64,000 nt of DNA. It comes from Chitinophaga japonensis. GTDB taxonomy: Bacteria > Bacteroidota > Bacteroidia > Chitinophagales > Chitinophagaceae. The notes below the pieces were generated by a model. That model was not told where the DNA came from and did not search any database. It worked only from the letters and a program-made list of their open reading frames with translations. Numbering within the stretch: position 1 is the stretch's first letter; each line of letters starts with the position of its first letter. The stretch covers positions 980,326-1,044,325 of the forward strand of contig NZ_VLLG01000004.1 in assembly GCF_007830125.1 (NCBI RefSeq), read 5' to 3'. This document shows, piece by piece, positions 1-9,177 of this stretch. The position numbers and the translations under genes are program-made.

Positions 1-1576
1 CGGTTTCCACGGCAATGCCGAACAGGGCGATGAAGCCTACCGCTACCGCAATGGACAGGTGCACGCCCCAGGCGTAAATGATATAGGCCCCGCCAATGAG
101 CGCAAAGGGTACGGTGATCAGGCTGAGCAGCGCTTCGCGGATGGAATGGAAAGCGAAGTACAGCGAAAAGAAGATAACGACCAGCACTACCGGCGCTATC
201 CACAGGAGGGTTCGCTGCCCGCGGATCAGGTTCTCGTACTGCCCGCTCCATTCCAGGAAATAGCCCTGCGGCAAAATGCCCTGTTCGCGGTTCACCTTGT
301 CCATAGCCTCCTGCACGGTGCCCCCCAGGTCGCGGCCCCGCACGTTGAACATCACCGCGCCGCGCAGGATGGCGTTTTCTGAAGTGATCATGGGCGGGCC
401 GTCCTCAAAGCGGATGTCGGCCACTTCGCCCAAAGGCACTTCGCCAAAGGCGGGAGAGCGCAACGGGATGCGGCGTATCCGCTCCACGCTGTTACGGAAG
501 TCCTGCGCCAGCCGCACGCTGATGGCGAAACGCCGCCGCCCTTCAATGGTATTGCCTACGGCGGCCCCACCCAGGGCGGTTTCCACGGTGCGGTTCACAT
601 CATCTACCGTCAGCCCGTAGCGGGCCAGTGCATCCCGCCGGATGTCCACTGCCAGGTACTTGCCGCCGGTTACCGGCTCCACGTACAGGTCCTGCACGCC
701 GGGCGTACCTTCCAGCGCCCTGCGCACTTTTTCGGAAACGGAGGCAATGGTGTCCAGGTCCTGCCCGAACACTTTAATGCCCACATCCGTGCGCACGCCG
801 GTAGACAGCATGTTGATGCGGTTGATGATAGGCTGGGTCCAGCCGTTCACCACGCCGGGTATCTGCAGTTTGGTGTCCAGCTCACGGATAATGTCCTTTT
901 TGGTGATGCCCTCCCGCCACTCGCTTTTGGGCTTCAGCATAATGATGGTCTCTATCATGCTCATGGGCGCGTTATCCGTAGCGGTGCTGGCGCGGCCGGC
1001 CTTTCCCAGCACCTTGCTCACTTCCGGTGTGGCGCTGATGATCTTGTCCTGCACCTGCAGGATGCGCTTGATCTCCGCATTGCTCACATCCGGCAGCGTC
1101 ACCGGCATAAAGAGGATGCTCTGCTCATCCAGCGGGGGCATAAACTCCGTGCCTACACTGCGCAGCAGGGGAATGGAAATGAGCAGGGCCAGTATGTTCA
1201 GGGCCAGGGTGGTTTTGCGCCAGCGCAGCACCCAGCGGATCACGGGCTCGTATATACGTTCCAGGAAGCGGTTCACCGGGTTGGCCTGCGGCCGGAAATT
1301 TCCTTTCATAAAGAAGGAGATCAGCACCGGGGCCAGGGTAATGACCAGCACGGCATCTACCATCATGATGAAGGTTTTGGTAAAAGCCAGCGGGTGGAAC
1401 AGCTTCCCCTCCTGCCCCGTGAGCATAAACACCGGCAGGAAAGAGGTAATGATGATCACCGTGGCAAAGAACACGCCGCGGGACACCTGCTTGCTGGATT
1501 GCTCTATTACGGCCAGGCGCTCCTCTTCCGTGATCCAGGAAGGTTTTTTGCGAAATATTTTTCTCAGCCGGTTCAT
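1..1576 (-). CDS. CusA/CzcA-type heavy-metal RND efflux pump, C-terminal part (cut by left edge)
   Basis: This frame encodes the second half of an HME-RND inner-membrane pump that exports Cu(I)/Ag(I) or other divalent metals using the proton gradient. The ATG at 1576 overlaps the stop of the preceding pump fragment as ATGA. Translation gives a cytoplasmic loop, then the segment TSFLPVFMLTGQEGKLF and the following helices, the periplasmic porter half (RTDVGIKVFGQDL), and it runs off the edge inside the motif FIALFGIAVET, all typical of CusA. It has no stop within the window. Read with the upstream fragment it makes one normal pump, so this is either a split, translationally coupled pump or a frameshifted gene. 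Adding one A to the A5 run near 1589 would join the frames. Pump identity is sure; metal specificity rests on the neighbouring copper genes. Confidence 0.85.
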   Translation of the reverse strand, partial: MNRLRKIFRKKPSWITEEERLAVIEQSSKQVSRGVFFATVIIITSFLPVFMLTGQEGKLFHPLAFTKTFIMMVDAVLVITLAPVLISFFMKGNFRPQANPVNRFLERIYEPVIRWVLRWRKTTLALNILALLISIPLLRSVGTEFMPPLDEQSILFMPVTLPDVSNAEIKRILQVQDKIISATPEVSKVLGKAGRASTATDNAPMSMIETIIMLKPKSEWREGITKKDIIRELDTKLQIPGVVNGWTQPIINRINMLSTGVRTDVGIKVFGQDLDTIASVSEKVRRALEGTPGVQDLYVEPVTGGKYLAVDIRRDALARYGLTVDDVNRTVETALGGAAVGNTIEGRRRFAISVRLAQDFRNSVERIRRIPLRSPAFGEVPLGEVADIRFEDGPPMITSENAILRGAVMFNVRGRDLGGTVQEAMDKVNREQGILPQGYFLEWSGQYENLIRGQRTLLWIAPVVLVVIFFSLYFAFHSIREALLSLITVPFALIGGAYIIYAWGVHLSIAVAVGFIALFGIAVET

Positions 1577-2859
1577 AATTGCTCTTTTTGGGTACTTGCA
1601 TACCGTTCTGATAAATGTTTATAGGCATTCTCGCTCATGATAATGCCATTGTCCACGATCACGCCGATAGCCAGGGCAATACCGGTCAGCGACATGATGT
1701 TGGAGGTGATGCCGAAAGCGTTCAGCAGGATAAAGCTGATGGCCAGCGTAACGGGTATCTGTATAATGATGCTGAGCGCGCTTCTCCAGTGGAACAGGAA
1801 GATGATCACCACGATGGACACTACGATCATTTCTTCGATGAGCGTGCGCTTGATGGAGTTGATGGACTCCTTGATGAGCGTGCCGCGGTCGTAAATAATA
1901 TCGAACTGTACGCCGGGGGGCAGACCTTTGGCCACTTCCTTCATTTTTGCCTTTACCCGGTCTATCACGGCGTCGGCATTCTCGCCGTAGCGCATTACCA
2001 CGATACCGCCTACACGCTCGCCCCTGCCGTCCTGGTCAAAGATGCCGAGCCGGGGCTCGCCGGTCATTTGCACACTGGCAATGTCTCCCACTTTGACGGG
2101 AATGGAGCCCTGTGTTTTCACCGGTATGTCGCGGATCTGGTCCAGGGACTGCAGGTAGCCGCTGGTCTTGATGATGTAACCGATGCCGCTCAATTCAAAC
2201 TTGCGGCCGCCGGACTCGTTATTATTGGCGCGTATGGCGCTGATCACCTCCGGCACGCTGAGCTTGTAATAGAGCAGCTTGTTGGGGTCCAGCGTCACCT
2301 GGTACTCCTGCTGCGACCCGCCGAAGGAAGCGATCTCGCTTACGCCGGGCACATTCTGCAGGGCGAATTTGATGTACCAGTCCTGGATGGCGCGCTGTTC
2401 TCCCAGGTTGATGTCCGGCGCATCCAGGGTATACCAGAGGATATGGCCCACGCCGGTGCCGTCCGGCCCCAGGGTGGGCGCTACGCCTTCCGGCAACTGG
2501 CGGGCAATGGTGCTGAGCTTCTCCAGCACTCTTTCCCTGGCCCAGTAAATGTCCACATCATCCTCGAAAATGATGAAGATGAAGCTCATACCGAACATGG
2601 AGGACCCGCGCACGTATTTGACCCGCGGAATGCCCTGCAGGTTGGTGACCAGCGGGTAGGTCACCTGGTCCTCTATCAGCCGGGGACCGCGCCCCATCCA
2701 TTCCGTGAACACGATCACCTGGTTCTCCGACAGGTCGGGGATGGCGTCTATGGGATTCTCCCTGACGGCAAACACGCCCCAGGCAAACAGGCCGGCGGCC
2801 AGTACGATCACGATGAAACGGTTACGCAATGACCATTCAATGATCCGGTGTACTAACAT
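1573..2859 (-). CDS. CusA/CzcA-type heavy-metal RND efflux pump, N-terminal part
   Basis: This 428-residue product is the N-terminal third of a CusA-like pump. It has the first membrane helix (FIVIVLAAGLFAWGVFAV), the conserved NPIDAIPDLSENQVIV segment, the porter region, and helices 2-4 including the motif GVIVDNGIIMSENAYK, whose Asp belongs to the proton-relay helix of HME-RND pumps. Family members are about 1,000-1,300 residues, so the protein is incomplete alone. It stops at TGA 1573-1575 just where the next frame continues the CusA alignment. An array of 7-bp repeats (2860-2901) abuts the ATG. The gene lies downstream of copper ATPase genes on the same strand, supporting copper/silver efflux. 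Function depends on whether the second frame is translated. Confidence 0.85.
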   Translation of the reverse strand: MLVHRIIEWSLRNRFIVIVLAAGLFAWGVFAVRENPIDAIPDLSENQVIVFTEWMGRGPRLIEDQVTYPLVTNLQGIPRVKYVRGSSMFGMSFIFIIFEDDVDIYWARERVLEKLSTIARQLPEGVAPTLGPDGTGVGHILWYTLDAPDINLGEQRAIQDWYIKFALQNVPGVSEIASFGGSQQEYQVTLDPNKLLYYKLSVPEVISAIRANNNESGGRKFELSGIGYIIKTSGYLQSLDQIRDIPVKTQGSIPVKVGDIASVQMTGEPRLGIFDQDGRGERVGGIVVMRYGENADAVIDRVKAKMKEVAKGLPPGVQFDIIYDRGTLIKESINSIKRTLIEEMIVVSIVVIIFLFHWRSALSIIIQIPVTLAISFILLNAFGITSNIMSLTGIALAIGVIVDNGIIMSENAYKHLSERYASTQKEQL

Positions 2860-2901
2860 GATGTACGAAGTATGAAGTATGAAATAGGATGTATGACGTA
2901 T
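2860..2901. repeat. Intergenic heptad repeat array (6 units)
   Basis: Six consecutive degenerate 7-mers of the form GAnnTAn can be read here: GATGTAC, GAAGTAT, GAAGTAT, GAAATAG, GATGTAT, GACGTAT. The array touches the start codon of the pump gene. Similar 7-bp-period arrays occur at 15440, 22647, 25371, 61025 and 63690. Confidence 0.6.
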
Positions 2902-2963
2902 AATGAGCGCGCAGGAAAGCGCGTAATGCCGGCGCAGGATGCGCGCGAAAGAGGGGTATTATA

Positions 2964-3374
2964 TCAGATGCGGAAATTACAATGCAGCAGGAAAACGGGG
3001 ACATCTGCTGCCGGGGGCGGCCCTGTAGTAACGGGGAAAGCGGTAGCCAGGCTGGTAACAGGCGCTGCCGGCATCACGGAGACATAGGCCGGGATCAGCG
3101 CCACCGGCGTAAACACCAGTTGCGAAGCGCTTGCGGGCAGGCGCTGGTCCTTTTTCAGCTTCAGCTCCTTGAACTGATCCTCGCAGCACTGCTTTTTGGC
3201 AATGCCGGTACCTGCAGGAACCTTCTTCATGCCGCATTTGCCGCAGCGTTCCTTTTCGCTACTGCCTAACTGCCACTCCACCAGCTTGCCCATGCAGTAA
3301 TGCAACTGCACCGGGGCGCCGGTAACGGTGCCCATGTAGATAAAGGTCAATATGAGCGTAATGAGTCGCTTCAT
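2964..3374 (-). CDS. HYC_CC_PP-family small exported protein
   Basis: This is a 136-residue protein with an N-terminal signal peptide (MKRLITLILTFIYMGTVTGA). Soon after it comes HYCMGKLV, then CGKCGMKK, then the vicinal pair QCCED, and near the end GPPPAAD. This HYC ... CC ... PP order defines a Bacteroidota family found beside copper and other metal-resistance genes. The Cys and His residues suggest periplasmic metal binding, but no activity is established. It sits between the copB-like ATPase and the RND pump on the same strand, with short gaps, and is probably co-expressed with them. Confidence 0.75.
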   Translation of the reverse strand: MKRLITLILTFIYMGTVTGAPVQLHYCMGKLVEWQLGSSEKERCGKCGMKKVPAGTGIAKKQCCEDQFKELKLKKDQRLPASASQLVFTPVALIPAYVSVMPAAPVTSLATAFPVTTGPPPAADVPVFLLHCNFRI

Positions 3375-3443
3375 GTGCTTACAAAGGTACGTTTAAAAAT
3401 CATCCGTAGCATATCATGCTAAAATCATGTAAAAGGAAGCTGT

Positions 3444-5549
3444 TTAAATGTAAGTTCCTCCCTGCCTGTTCCCGATCTTTTTCCTTAACAGTTGGGCATT
3501 GATGGCTACGATAATGGTGCTTAGGCTCATAAAGACCGCGCCCACGGCCGGCCCCAGTACAAACCCGGTTTGGTACAGCACGCCGGCGGCCAGCGGAATG
3601 GCGACGGCGTTATACGCGGTAGCCCACACCAGGTTCTGGATCATTTTACGGTAGGTGGCCTTGCCAAAGAGAATGAGATGGGCAATATCCTCCGGGTTGC
3701 TGTTCACCAGCACAATATCGGCGGTTTCGGCCGCTACGTCCGTGCCGCTGCCTATTGCAATGCCTACATCTGCCTGCGCCAGCGCTGGCGCATCGTTTAC
3801 GCCGTCGCCCGTCATGGCTACAAACTCCCCTTTATCCTGCAACTGCTTTACAATTTCTACTTTCTGGTGGGGCAGCACTTCGGCATAAAAGCCGTCCAGG
3901 CCCAGTTCCTTGCTGACTGCTTCCGCTACGGTCTTATTGTCGCCGGTAGCCATAAAGACCCTGATGTTATTTCTTTTAAAGGTTTCAATAGCGCCCTTGC
4001 TTTCCGGTCTTACCGCATCCGCCAGGGCAATGTACCCGGCGACGTTTGCATCCACCAGCACAAACACCACCGTTTCCGCCTTGCTGGAGACGGCCCCTTC
4101 CGGGACGGCCAGGTTGTTCTCCTTCAGGTAGCCCGGGCTTACCACCTTTACCGCCCTGCCTTCCACCGTTGCCTCCACCCCCTGGCCGGTAATGGCATTG
4201 AACGCTTCCGCTTCCGGGATACGGATGTCCAGCTCCTTTATTTTACGGACAATGCCCACCGCAATGGGATGCTCCGAGGTTTGTTCCAGCGCGCCGGCCA
4301 GCCGCAGCACCTCTTCCTTTGTAAAACCGGGAGCAGCCGTTTCAAAGCGGGTAACGCCGAACACGCCGGTGGTGAGCGTGCCGGTTTTGTCAAACAGCAG
4401 GGCCGTTATTTTGCGGGATTCCTCGAAGGCGGTACGGTTGCGGATCAATAAACCGTTTTGCGCCGACACGGCAGTGGAAATAGCCACCACCAGCGGTATG
4501 GCCAGGCCCAATGCATGCGGGCAGGTGATCACCATAACGGTCACCATCCGCTCCAGCGAAAAAACAAAGGACTGCCCGGCCACCAGCCAGGCGGCCAGCG
4601 TACCAAAGCCCACCGCCAGGGCTATATAGGTAAGCCATTTGGCGGCACGGTCAGACAAGTTCTGCATCCTGGACTTGGTTTGCTGCGCCTCTTCCACCAG
4701 CCTGATCACTTTATTCAGGTAGCTGTCCTTCCCGGTGTGCTCCACCTGCACCCTGAGGGAGCCGTTCCCGTTAACAGAGCCGCCGATCACCTTGTTCCCC
4801 TTTTCCTTTTTAACAGGTTTTGATTCACCGGTAAGCATGGATTCATCCAGGTAACTGCTGCCCTCAACAATAGTGCTGTCCGCCGGTACTTTTTCACCCG
4901 GCTTGACCAGTATGATATCATCCTTTTCCAGGGCTTCCAGCTTCACATCTTCCACCTGTCCGTCCGCTTTTACCCGGTGGGCCTCCGCGGGCATCATGCT
5001 CACCAGCAACTGCAGGGCTTTGGATGCGCCCAGTACGGACTTCATTTCCAGCCAGTGCCCCAGCAGCATAATATCGATCAGGGTAGCCAGCTCCCAGAAA
5101 AAGTCCATACCCTTCAATCCCAGCACGGTAGCAGCGCTGTAGCAATAAGCCACGGTAATGGCCAGGGCGATCAGGGTCATCATACCCGGGCCTTTTTGCT
5201 TCAGCTCCGCTACAAAACCCTGCAGGAAGGGCCAGCCACCCCAGCCATACACGAAGGTGGACAACGCCAGCAGGATGTAGGCATTGCCCGGCAGCTCCAG
5301 GGTATAGCCCAGCATCTGCTGGATCATGGGAGACAGCACCAGGATGGGAATGGTAAGCACCGTAGATACCCAGAAGCGTTTCCGGAAATCGGCGATCATC
5401 ATCTGGTGATGGTCGTGCCCCTGTGCGCCCATGGGCACACTGCCATGATCGTGGCGCATTTTGCCATGATCCGTTTGAGAATGGTGCGCGTGCGCAGGGT
5501 GCTCCTCATGCTGATGCTGCTCGTGCGGGTTATGTTGATGGTGATCCAT
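3444..5549 (-). CDS. copB: Copper-translocating P1B-type ATPase, CopB-like (CPH motif)
   Basis: This 701-residue inner-membrane ATPase exports copper at the cost of ATP. The first 50 residues are rich in His and Met, the usual CopB metal-binding tail, and there is no HMA domain. The membrane metal site is CPH (VITCPHALGLAIP, about residue 343), which marks the CopB subclass rather than the CPC of CopA. Phosphorylation motif DKTGTLT, nucleotide-binding SEHPIAV and hinge TGDGVNDAPAL are intact, so it should be active. Its start lies 2 bp after the stop of the small HMA gene, indicating one operon. Cu(II) versus Cu(I) preference cannot be decided from sequence. Confidence 0.92.
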   Translation of the reverse strand: MDHHQHNPHEQHQHEEHPAHAHHSQTDHGKMRHDHGSVPMGAQGHDHHQMMIADFRKRFWVSTVLTIPILVLSPMIQQMLGYTLELPGNAYILLALSTFVYGWGGWPFLQGFVAELKQKGPGMMTLIALAITVAYCYSAATVLGLKGMDFFWELATLIDIMLLGHWLEMKSVLGASKALQLLVSMMPAEAHRVKADGQVEDVKLEALEKDDIILVKPGEKVPADSTIVEGSSYLDESMLTGESKPVKKEKGNKVIGGSVNGNGSLRVQVEHTGKDSYLNKVIRLVEEAQQTKSRMQNLSDRAAKWLTYIALAVGFGTLAAWLVAGQSFVFSLERMVTVMVITCPHALGLAIPLVVAISTAVSAQNGLLIRNRTAFEESRKITALLFDKTGTLTTGVFGVTRFETAAPGFTKEEVLRLAGALEQTSEHPIAVGIVRKIKELDIRIPEAEAFNAITGQGVEATVEGRAVKVVSPGYLKENNLAVPEGAVSSKAETVVFVLVDANVAGYIALADAVRPESKGAIETFKRNNIRVFMATGDNKTVAEAVSKELGLDGFYAEVLPHQKVEIVKQLQDKGEFVAMTGDGVNDAPALAQADVGIAIGSGTDVAAETADIVLVNSNPEDIAHLILFGKATYRKMIQNLVWATAYNAVAIPLAAGVLYQTGFVLGPAVGAVFMSLSTIIVAINAQLLRKKIGNRQGGTYI

Positions 5550-5551
5550 GT

Positions 5552-5773
5552 TTAAGACTTTTCCAGTTCTTCCGCCCTGTAACCGGCCTTTTGCAGGGCT
5601 TCGATCACATCAGCGCCGGATATTGCCCGGCTGCTGTCTACCACCAGCACCTTATCCGGGCTCTCCAGGTCTACTTTCCAGCTATCCTGGCCGGATACTT
5701 CATTGAGGAATGGCGTTACAGTGGCAATACAACCGGAGCATTTAATGTTCGTCTTGAATTTCAGTGTTTCCAT
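5552..5773 (-). CDS. Small heavy-metal-associated (HMA) domain protein, CopZ-like
   Basis: This 73-residue protein is a single HMA ferredoxin-like fold. The metal-binding motif is IKCSGCIATV, a CxxC near residue 12-15. The length equals one HMA domain, as in copper chaperones of the CopZ/Atx1 kind. It lies between copA-like and copB-like ATPase genes, with 22 bp to the upstream gene and 2 bp to the downstream gene, so it likely passes Cu(I) to one or both pumps. The His or Gly usually before the CxxC is replaced by K, which is tolerated in the family. Confidence 0.85.
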   Translation of the reverse strand: METLKFKTNIKCSGCIATVTPFLNEVSGQDSWKVDLESPDKVLVVDSSRAISGADVIEALQKAGYRAEELEKS

Positions 5774-5795
5774 GATGTTTCTCTTTTTATAGTGT

Positions 5796-8069
5796 TTATA
5801 GTTTTGTCATTTTCAGGCGCAGGCTGTTGCTTACAACGGATACAGAGCTTAAGGCCATGGCCGCTCCTGCGATCATCGGGTCCAGCAGGAAGCCGTTTAC
5901 CGGGTACAGCACGCCGGCGGCCAGCGGGATACCTATTACATTGTAGATAAAAGCCCAGAAAAGGTTCTGCCGGATAGTGCGCACCGTTTTGCGGGAGAGG
6001 CGCAGCACTTGGGGCAGGGCGTCCAGCCGGGAAGTGACCAGGGTGATCCGGGCTACGTCCATCGCGATGTCGGAACCTTTGCCCATGGCAATGCTCACAT
6101 CCGCTTCCGCCAGGGCGTGGCTGTCATTGATGCCGTCGCCCACCATGGCCACTACTTTCCCCTGCTGCTGCAGCTCTTTTACAAAGCCGGCTTTTTCCGC
6201 CGGCAGCACGCCGGCTTTAAACGAGCCGATATTCACCTGCTTCGCCACAGCAGCGGCGGTTTGCGCATTATCGCCCGTCAGCATGTATACCGCAACCCCC
6301 TGCCGCTGCAGAGCAGCGATCGCCTCCGCGGAGCCGGGCTTTATTTTATCGGCGATGGCAATGATGCCGCACACCTTGCTGCCGGCCGCAAAAACGATCA
6401 CGGTTTGGGCGGCGGACTGCCATTCGATCACTTTGGCGGCCAGGCGCCCGTCCATCTGCACCCCCTGCTCTTCCATCAGCCGGGTATTGCCGGCCAGGTA
6501 GCGGCGGCCTTCCACCTGCGCCTGTATGCCTTTACCGGTAATGCCGGTGATCCTGTCTAACGCCGCCGGCTGCACGCCCTGCTCCTGCAAGGCGCTGACC
6601 ACCGCTGTGGCCAGCGGGTGCTCCGACTGCCGCTCCATAGCCAGGAGTATGCTTTTCCAGTTGGCCACTGCAGCCTCCTGTACAAAATACATTTGCGTTA
6701 CCGCGGGCCTGCCTTCGGTGATGGTGCCGGTTTTATCCAGCACTACCGCATTTACGCGGTGCGCCAGCTCCAGGCTTTCCGCATCCCGGATCAGCATGTG
6801 ATGATCTGCGCCCCTGCCCACGCCCACCATGATGGCGGTAGGTGTGGCCAGGCCCAGCGCACAGGGGCAGGCGATCACCAGCACGGTCACTGCTGCCAGC
6901 AGCGCATGGGTAAAGGCATGCTGCCCGCCGGCCAGCATCCACACAATAAACGTAAGGATGGCAATGCCGATCACGACCGGCACAAAAATGCCGGCCACCT
7001 TGTCTACCAGCTTCTGCACAGGGGCCTTGCTGCCCTGCGCTTCCTGCACCATTTTAATGATCTGCGCCAGCACGGTATCCCCTCCTACTTTGGCGGCCCT
7101 GAACTGGAAGCTGCCCTGCTGGTTGACCGTACCGGCGAACACCTGTGCGCCGCCGTTCTTCAGCACGGGCACCGGTTCTCCGCTGATCATGCTTTCATCT
7201 ACATAGGATTCGCCCTGGAAAACCACGCCGTCCACGGGGATCTTCTCACCCGGCTTTACCAGCAGGATATCTCCCACCTGCACCTGCTCCACGGGGATAG
7301 GCTCCATCTGCCCGTTGCTATGTACGATCGTTACCGTTTTAGGCTGCAGGCCCATCAGCTTTTTGATGGCGGCGGAGGTGCCGGCCCGGGCCTTTTCCTC
7401 CAGCAGCTTGCCCAGGGAAATGAAGGCGATGATCACGGCGGCCGCCTCAAAATATACATGGGCATGCAGGCCGCGCTGGTGCCAGAACTGCGGGTAAATA
7501 GTGTTGAATGTGCTGAAGACCCAGGCAATACCGGTGCTTAAGGCCACCAGGGTGTCCATATTGGCTTTCCGGTGCCGGGCCTGCTTCCAGGCATTGATAA
7601 AGAAATGGCGTCCCAGCCACCCTACTACCGGTGTAGCCAGCGCCATCATGATCCAGTTGGCGTAAGGCATGTTCATGAAGAACATCCCGATCACCACCAG
7701 CGGCAAAGCCAGCAGGGAAGCCCAGATGGTCCGGGTCTTCAGCGCCTGGTACTGCCGGCGCTCCGCCGCTTCCTGTGCTTCCTGCTGGTGCTCCGTAGCA
7801 ATTACCAGGTCGTAACCAATGGAGCGCACCGCCTGCTGCAATGCCTGCGGCGTAGCCGCCTGCGGGTTATAGCGCACCCAGGCGCTGCGGCTGGCGAAGT
7901 TTACACCGGCCTCTTCCACGCCTGCTACGGAGCGCAGCATGGACTCCACGCTCACCGCGCAGGCCGCACAGGTCATTTCCAGTACGGGAAAGGTTGCTTT
8001 TATGGATGGAGCGGCCCCGCGGCCGCGGCTTGCTTGCTTGTTGTCTATCGTCAGTGTATCTGTATCCAT
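5796..8069 (-). CDS. copA: Copper-exporting P1B-1 ATPase, CopA-like (CPC motif)
   Basis: This product, about 757 residues, is a Cu(I)-exporting ATPase of the inner membrane. One N-terminal HMA domain carries MTCAAC (Cys 34 and 37). Eight expected helices include the CPC metal site (VIACPCALGLATP). DKTGTITEG, SEHPLA and GDGINDSHALAEADV are present; the usual D-A-P of the hinge reads D-S-H, a minor change. The ATG at 8069 is preferred; an in-frame TTG at 8087 would add six residues. It heads the minus-strand copper operon and is preceded by a small inverted repeat, a possible regulator site. Confidence 0.93.
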   Translation of the reverse strand: MDTDTLTIDNKQASRGRGAAPSIKATFPVLEMTCAACAVSVESMLRSVAGVEEAGVNFASRSAWVRYNPQAATPQALQQAVRSIGYDLVIATEHQQEAQEAAERRQYQALKTRTIWASLLALPLVVIGMFFMNMPYANWIMMALATPVVGWLGRHFFINAWKQARHRKANMDTLVALSTGIAWVFSTFNTIYPQFWHQRGLHAHVYFEAAAVIIAFISLGKLLEEKARAGTSAAIKKLMGLQPKTVTIVHSNGQMEPIPVEQVQVGDILLVKPGEKIPVDGVVFQGESYVDESMISGEPVPVLKNGGAQVFAGTVNQQGSFQFRAAKVGGDTVLAQIIKMVQEAQGSKAPVQKLVDKVAGIFVPVVIGIAILTFIVWMLAGGQHAFTHALLAAVTVLVIACPCALGLATPTAIMVGVGRGADHHMLIRDAESLELAHRVNAVVLDKTGTITEGRPAVTQMYFVQEAAVANWKSILLAMERQSEHPLATAVVSALQEQGVQPAALDRITGITGKGIQAQVEGRRYLAGNTRLMEEQGVQMDGRLAAKVIEWQSAAQTVIVFAAGSKVCGIIAIADKIKPGSAEAIAALQRQGVAVYMLTGDNAQTAAAVAKQVNIGSFKAGVLPAEKAGFVKELQQQGKVVAMVGDGINDSHALAEADVSIAMGKGSDIAMDVARITLVTSRLDALPQVLRLSRKTVRTIRQNLFWAFIYNVIGIPLAAGVLYPVNGFLLDPMIAGAAMALSSVSVVSNSLRLKMTKL

Positions 8070-8112
8070 GCCTGTTCTTTTCTGCAAAATTACCTGCTGG
8101 CAGGGGGTATAT

Positions 8113-8127
8113 CCTTACACTATAAGG
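8113..8127. promoter_or_regulatory. Inverted repeat upstream of copA, possible operator
   Basis: The sequence CCTTA-CACTA-TAAGG is a 5-bp perfect inverted repeat with a 5-nt centre, in the 75-bp gap between the AraC-type gene and copA, where the copA promoter should lie. It could bind the neighbouring regulator. This is position-based inference only. Confidence 0.3.
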
Positions 8128-8143
8128 GGGAAGATGTATATAA

Positions 8144-8698
8144 TTATGGGGTGCGCGCTTTGCGGATCTTTATGAAATGAGAAGGATTGAGCCCGGTTTG
8201 CGCCTTGAACTGGCGGGACAGGTGCGCTTCGCTGCTGAAGCCCAGCCGGAAAGCAATATCCGCTACGGTAGCCGGCGTATACACCAGCAGCTCCTTGATC
8301 TTCTCCACGCGGTAGCCAATGATGTACTTTTCCAGCGTTATGCCTTCCGCGGCGGAAAAGGCTTCGCTGATCGTATCATAAGGCCGTTGCAGTTTTTCGG
8401 CGGCCCATTGGGAGAAGCGGAACTGCGGCGGAAAATCAAAATCGCCGCTGTACACGGTTTCCACCAGCGCCCGGATGCTTTTTACCAGTTGCAGTTGTTT
8501 ATCTTCCAGCAGGGAGAACCCTAACGCTTCCAGCTTTTCCGCAATGCGATCCATATCCGGCGGGGCGGGCGCCAGGAAAGCAGCGGCGCCCAGCTCCAGG
8601 TGCGTCACCCCGTAGCCAGGCTGCTCCAGCGCCTCCCGCACGGCCGAGACGCAACGCTGGCAAACCATTCCTTTAATGTAGATCGTATATTCCTGCAT
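8144..8698 (-). CDS. AraC-type regulator with N-terminal HMA-like domain (copper-responsive?)
   Basis: This product is about 184 residues. Residues 1-70 resemble an HMA domain with the metal motif GMVCQRC, and the rest is an AraC/XylS DNA-binding domain with two helix-turn-helices (VADIAFRLGFSSEAHLSRQFKAQ is split over the second). The ATG at 8698 is chosen; the in-frame TTG at 8713 is less likely. Such HMA-AraC fusions sit next to copper ATPase genes in Bacteroidota and are thought to sense metal directly. It lies immediately upstream of copA on the same strand and is the likely regulator of the copper block. The metal ligand and DNA site are not shown. Confidence 0.8.
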   Translation of the reverse strand: MQEYTIYIKGMVCQRCVSAVREALEQPGYGVTHLELGAAAFLAPAPPDMDRIAEKLEALGFSLLEDKQLQLVKSIRALVETVYSGDFDFPPQFRFSQWAAEKLQRPYDTISEAFSAAEGITLEKYIIGYRVEKIKELLVYTPATVADIAFRLGFSSEAHLSRQFKAQTGLNPSHFIKIRKARTP

Positions 8699-8785
8699 AG
8701 GCGTATGCTGCAAATATCCGGATATCCGGGTAAACGGCAGTTACATAATTGGCGGCAAAAATTGCAGGAATGGGAACAGGCGGCA

Positions 8786-9177
8786 TCAGAAGCGCAGCTC
8801 AAAGCAGGTACCTTCCCCGGGCGCGCTGTCAAAGCGGATGCTGCCGCCCAGCAATTCAGTGTAGTATTTTACAATATTCAGTCCCAGCCCCGTGCCTTGT
8901 ATCCTGCCTGCATTACTGGCCCGGAAAAAGCCGCTGAAGATGCGCTGCTGGTCTTCAGGGGGGATACCGATACCATAATCCCTTACGCGGATGGTGAGCG
9001 TCCCGTCGCACAGCGCGGTATGGAGGTCTATGGGCTGGTGCTCACCGGAATACTTGCTGGCATTTGTTTTCCGGCCTTCTTCATCGCCTCCCATCTGCTG
9101 CTCCAGCAGGTAGGTGCCGGACAGGATCGCGCTCAAGGGGGGGCCCGGAAACGCGCTGTTCCACTCCCCAACCCGTC
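8786..9177 (-). pseudogene. Remnant of a sensor histidine kinase (ATPase domain only)
   Basis: About 94 C-terminal residues of a histidine kinase can be read from about 9070 to the stop at 8786: N-box NASKYSG, G1 box DYGIGIPPED, F-box region, and G2 box GTGLGLNIVKYY. No dimerisation domain, phosphorylated His or sensor part precedes it. Upstream sequence back to 9178 has no kinase similarity in any frame, and beyond that the MFS gene occupies the DNA. A 215-residue open frame through it reads the MFS gene out of phase and is not a real start. It is best explained as a decayed 3' fragment. Confidence 0.7.

Noticed and set aside
1575..1600. Programmed -1 frameshift in the pump gene
   Set aside because: The A run is not in the phase needed for an X XXY YYZ heptamer and no clear downstream structure was seen; mutation or coupling is simpler.
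1615..2832. 405-residue plus-strand open frame
   Set aside because: It is antisense to the pump gene, rich in His/Gln/Ala from reverse reading, and has no domain.
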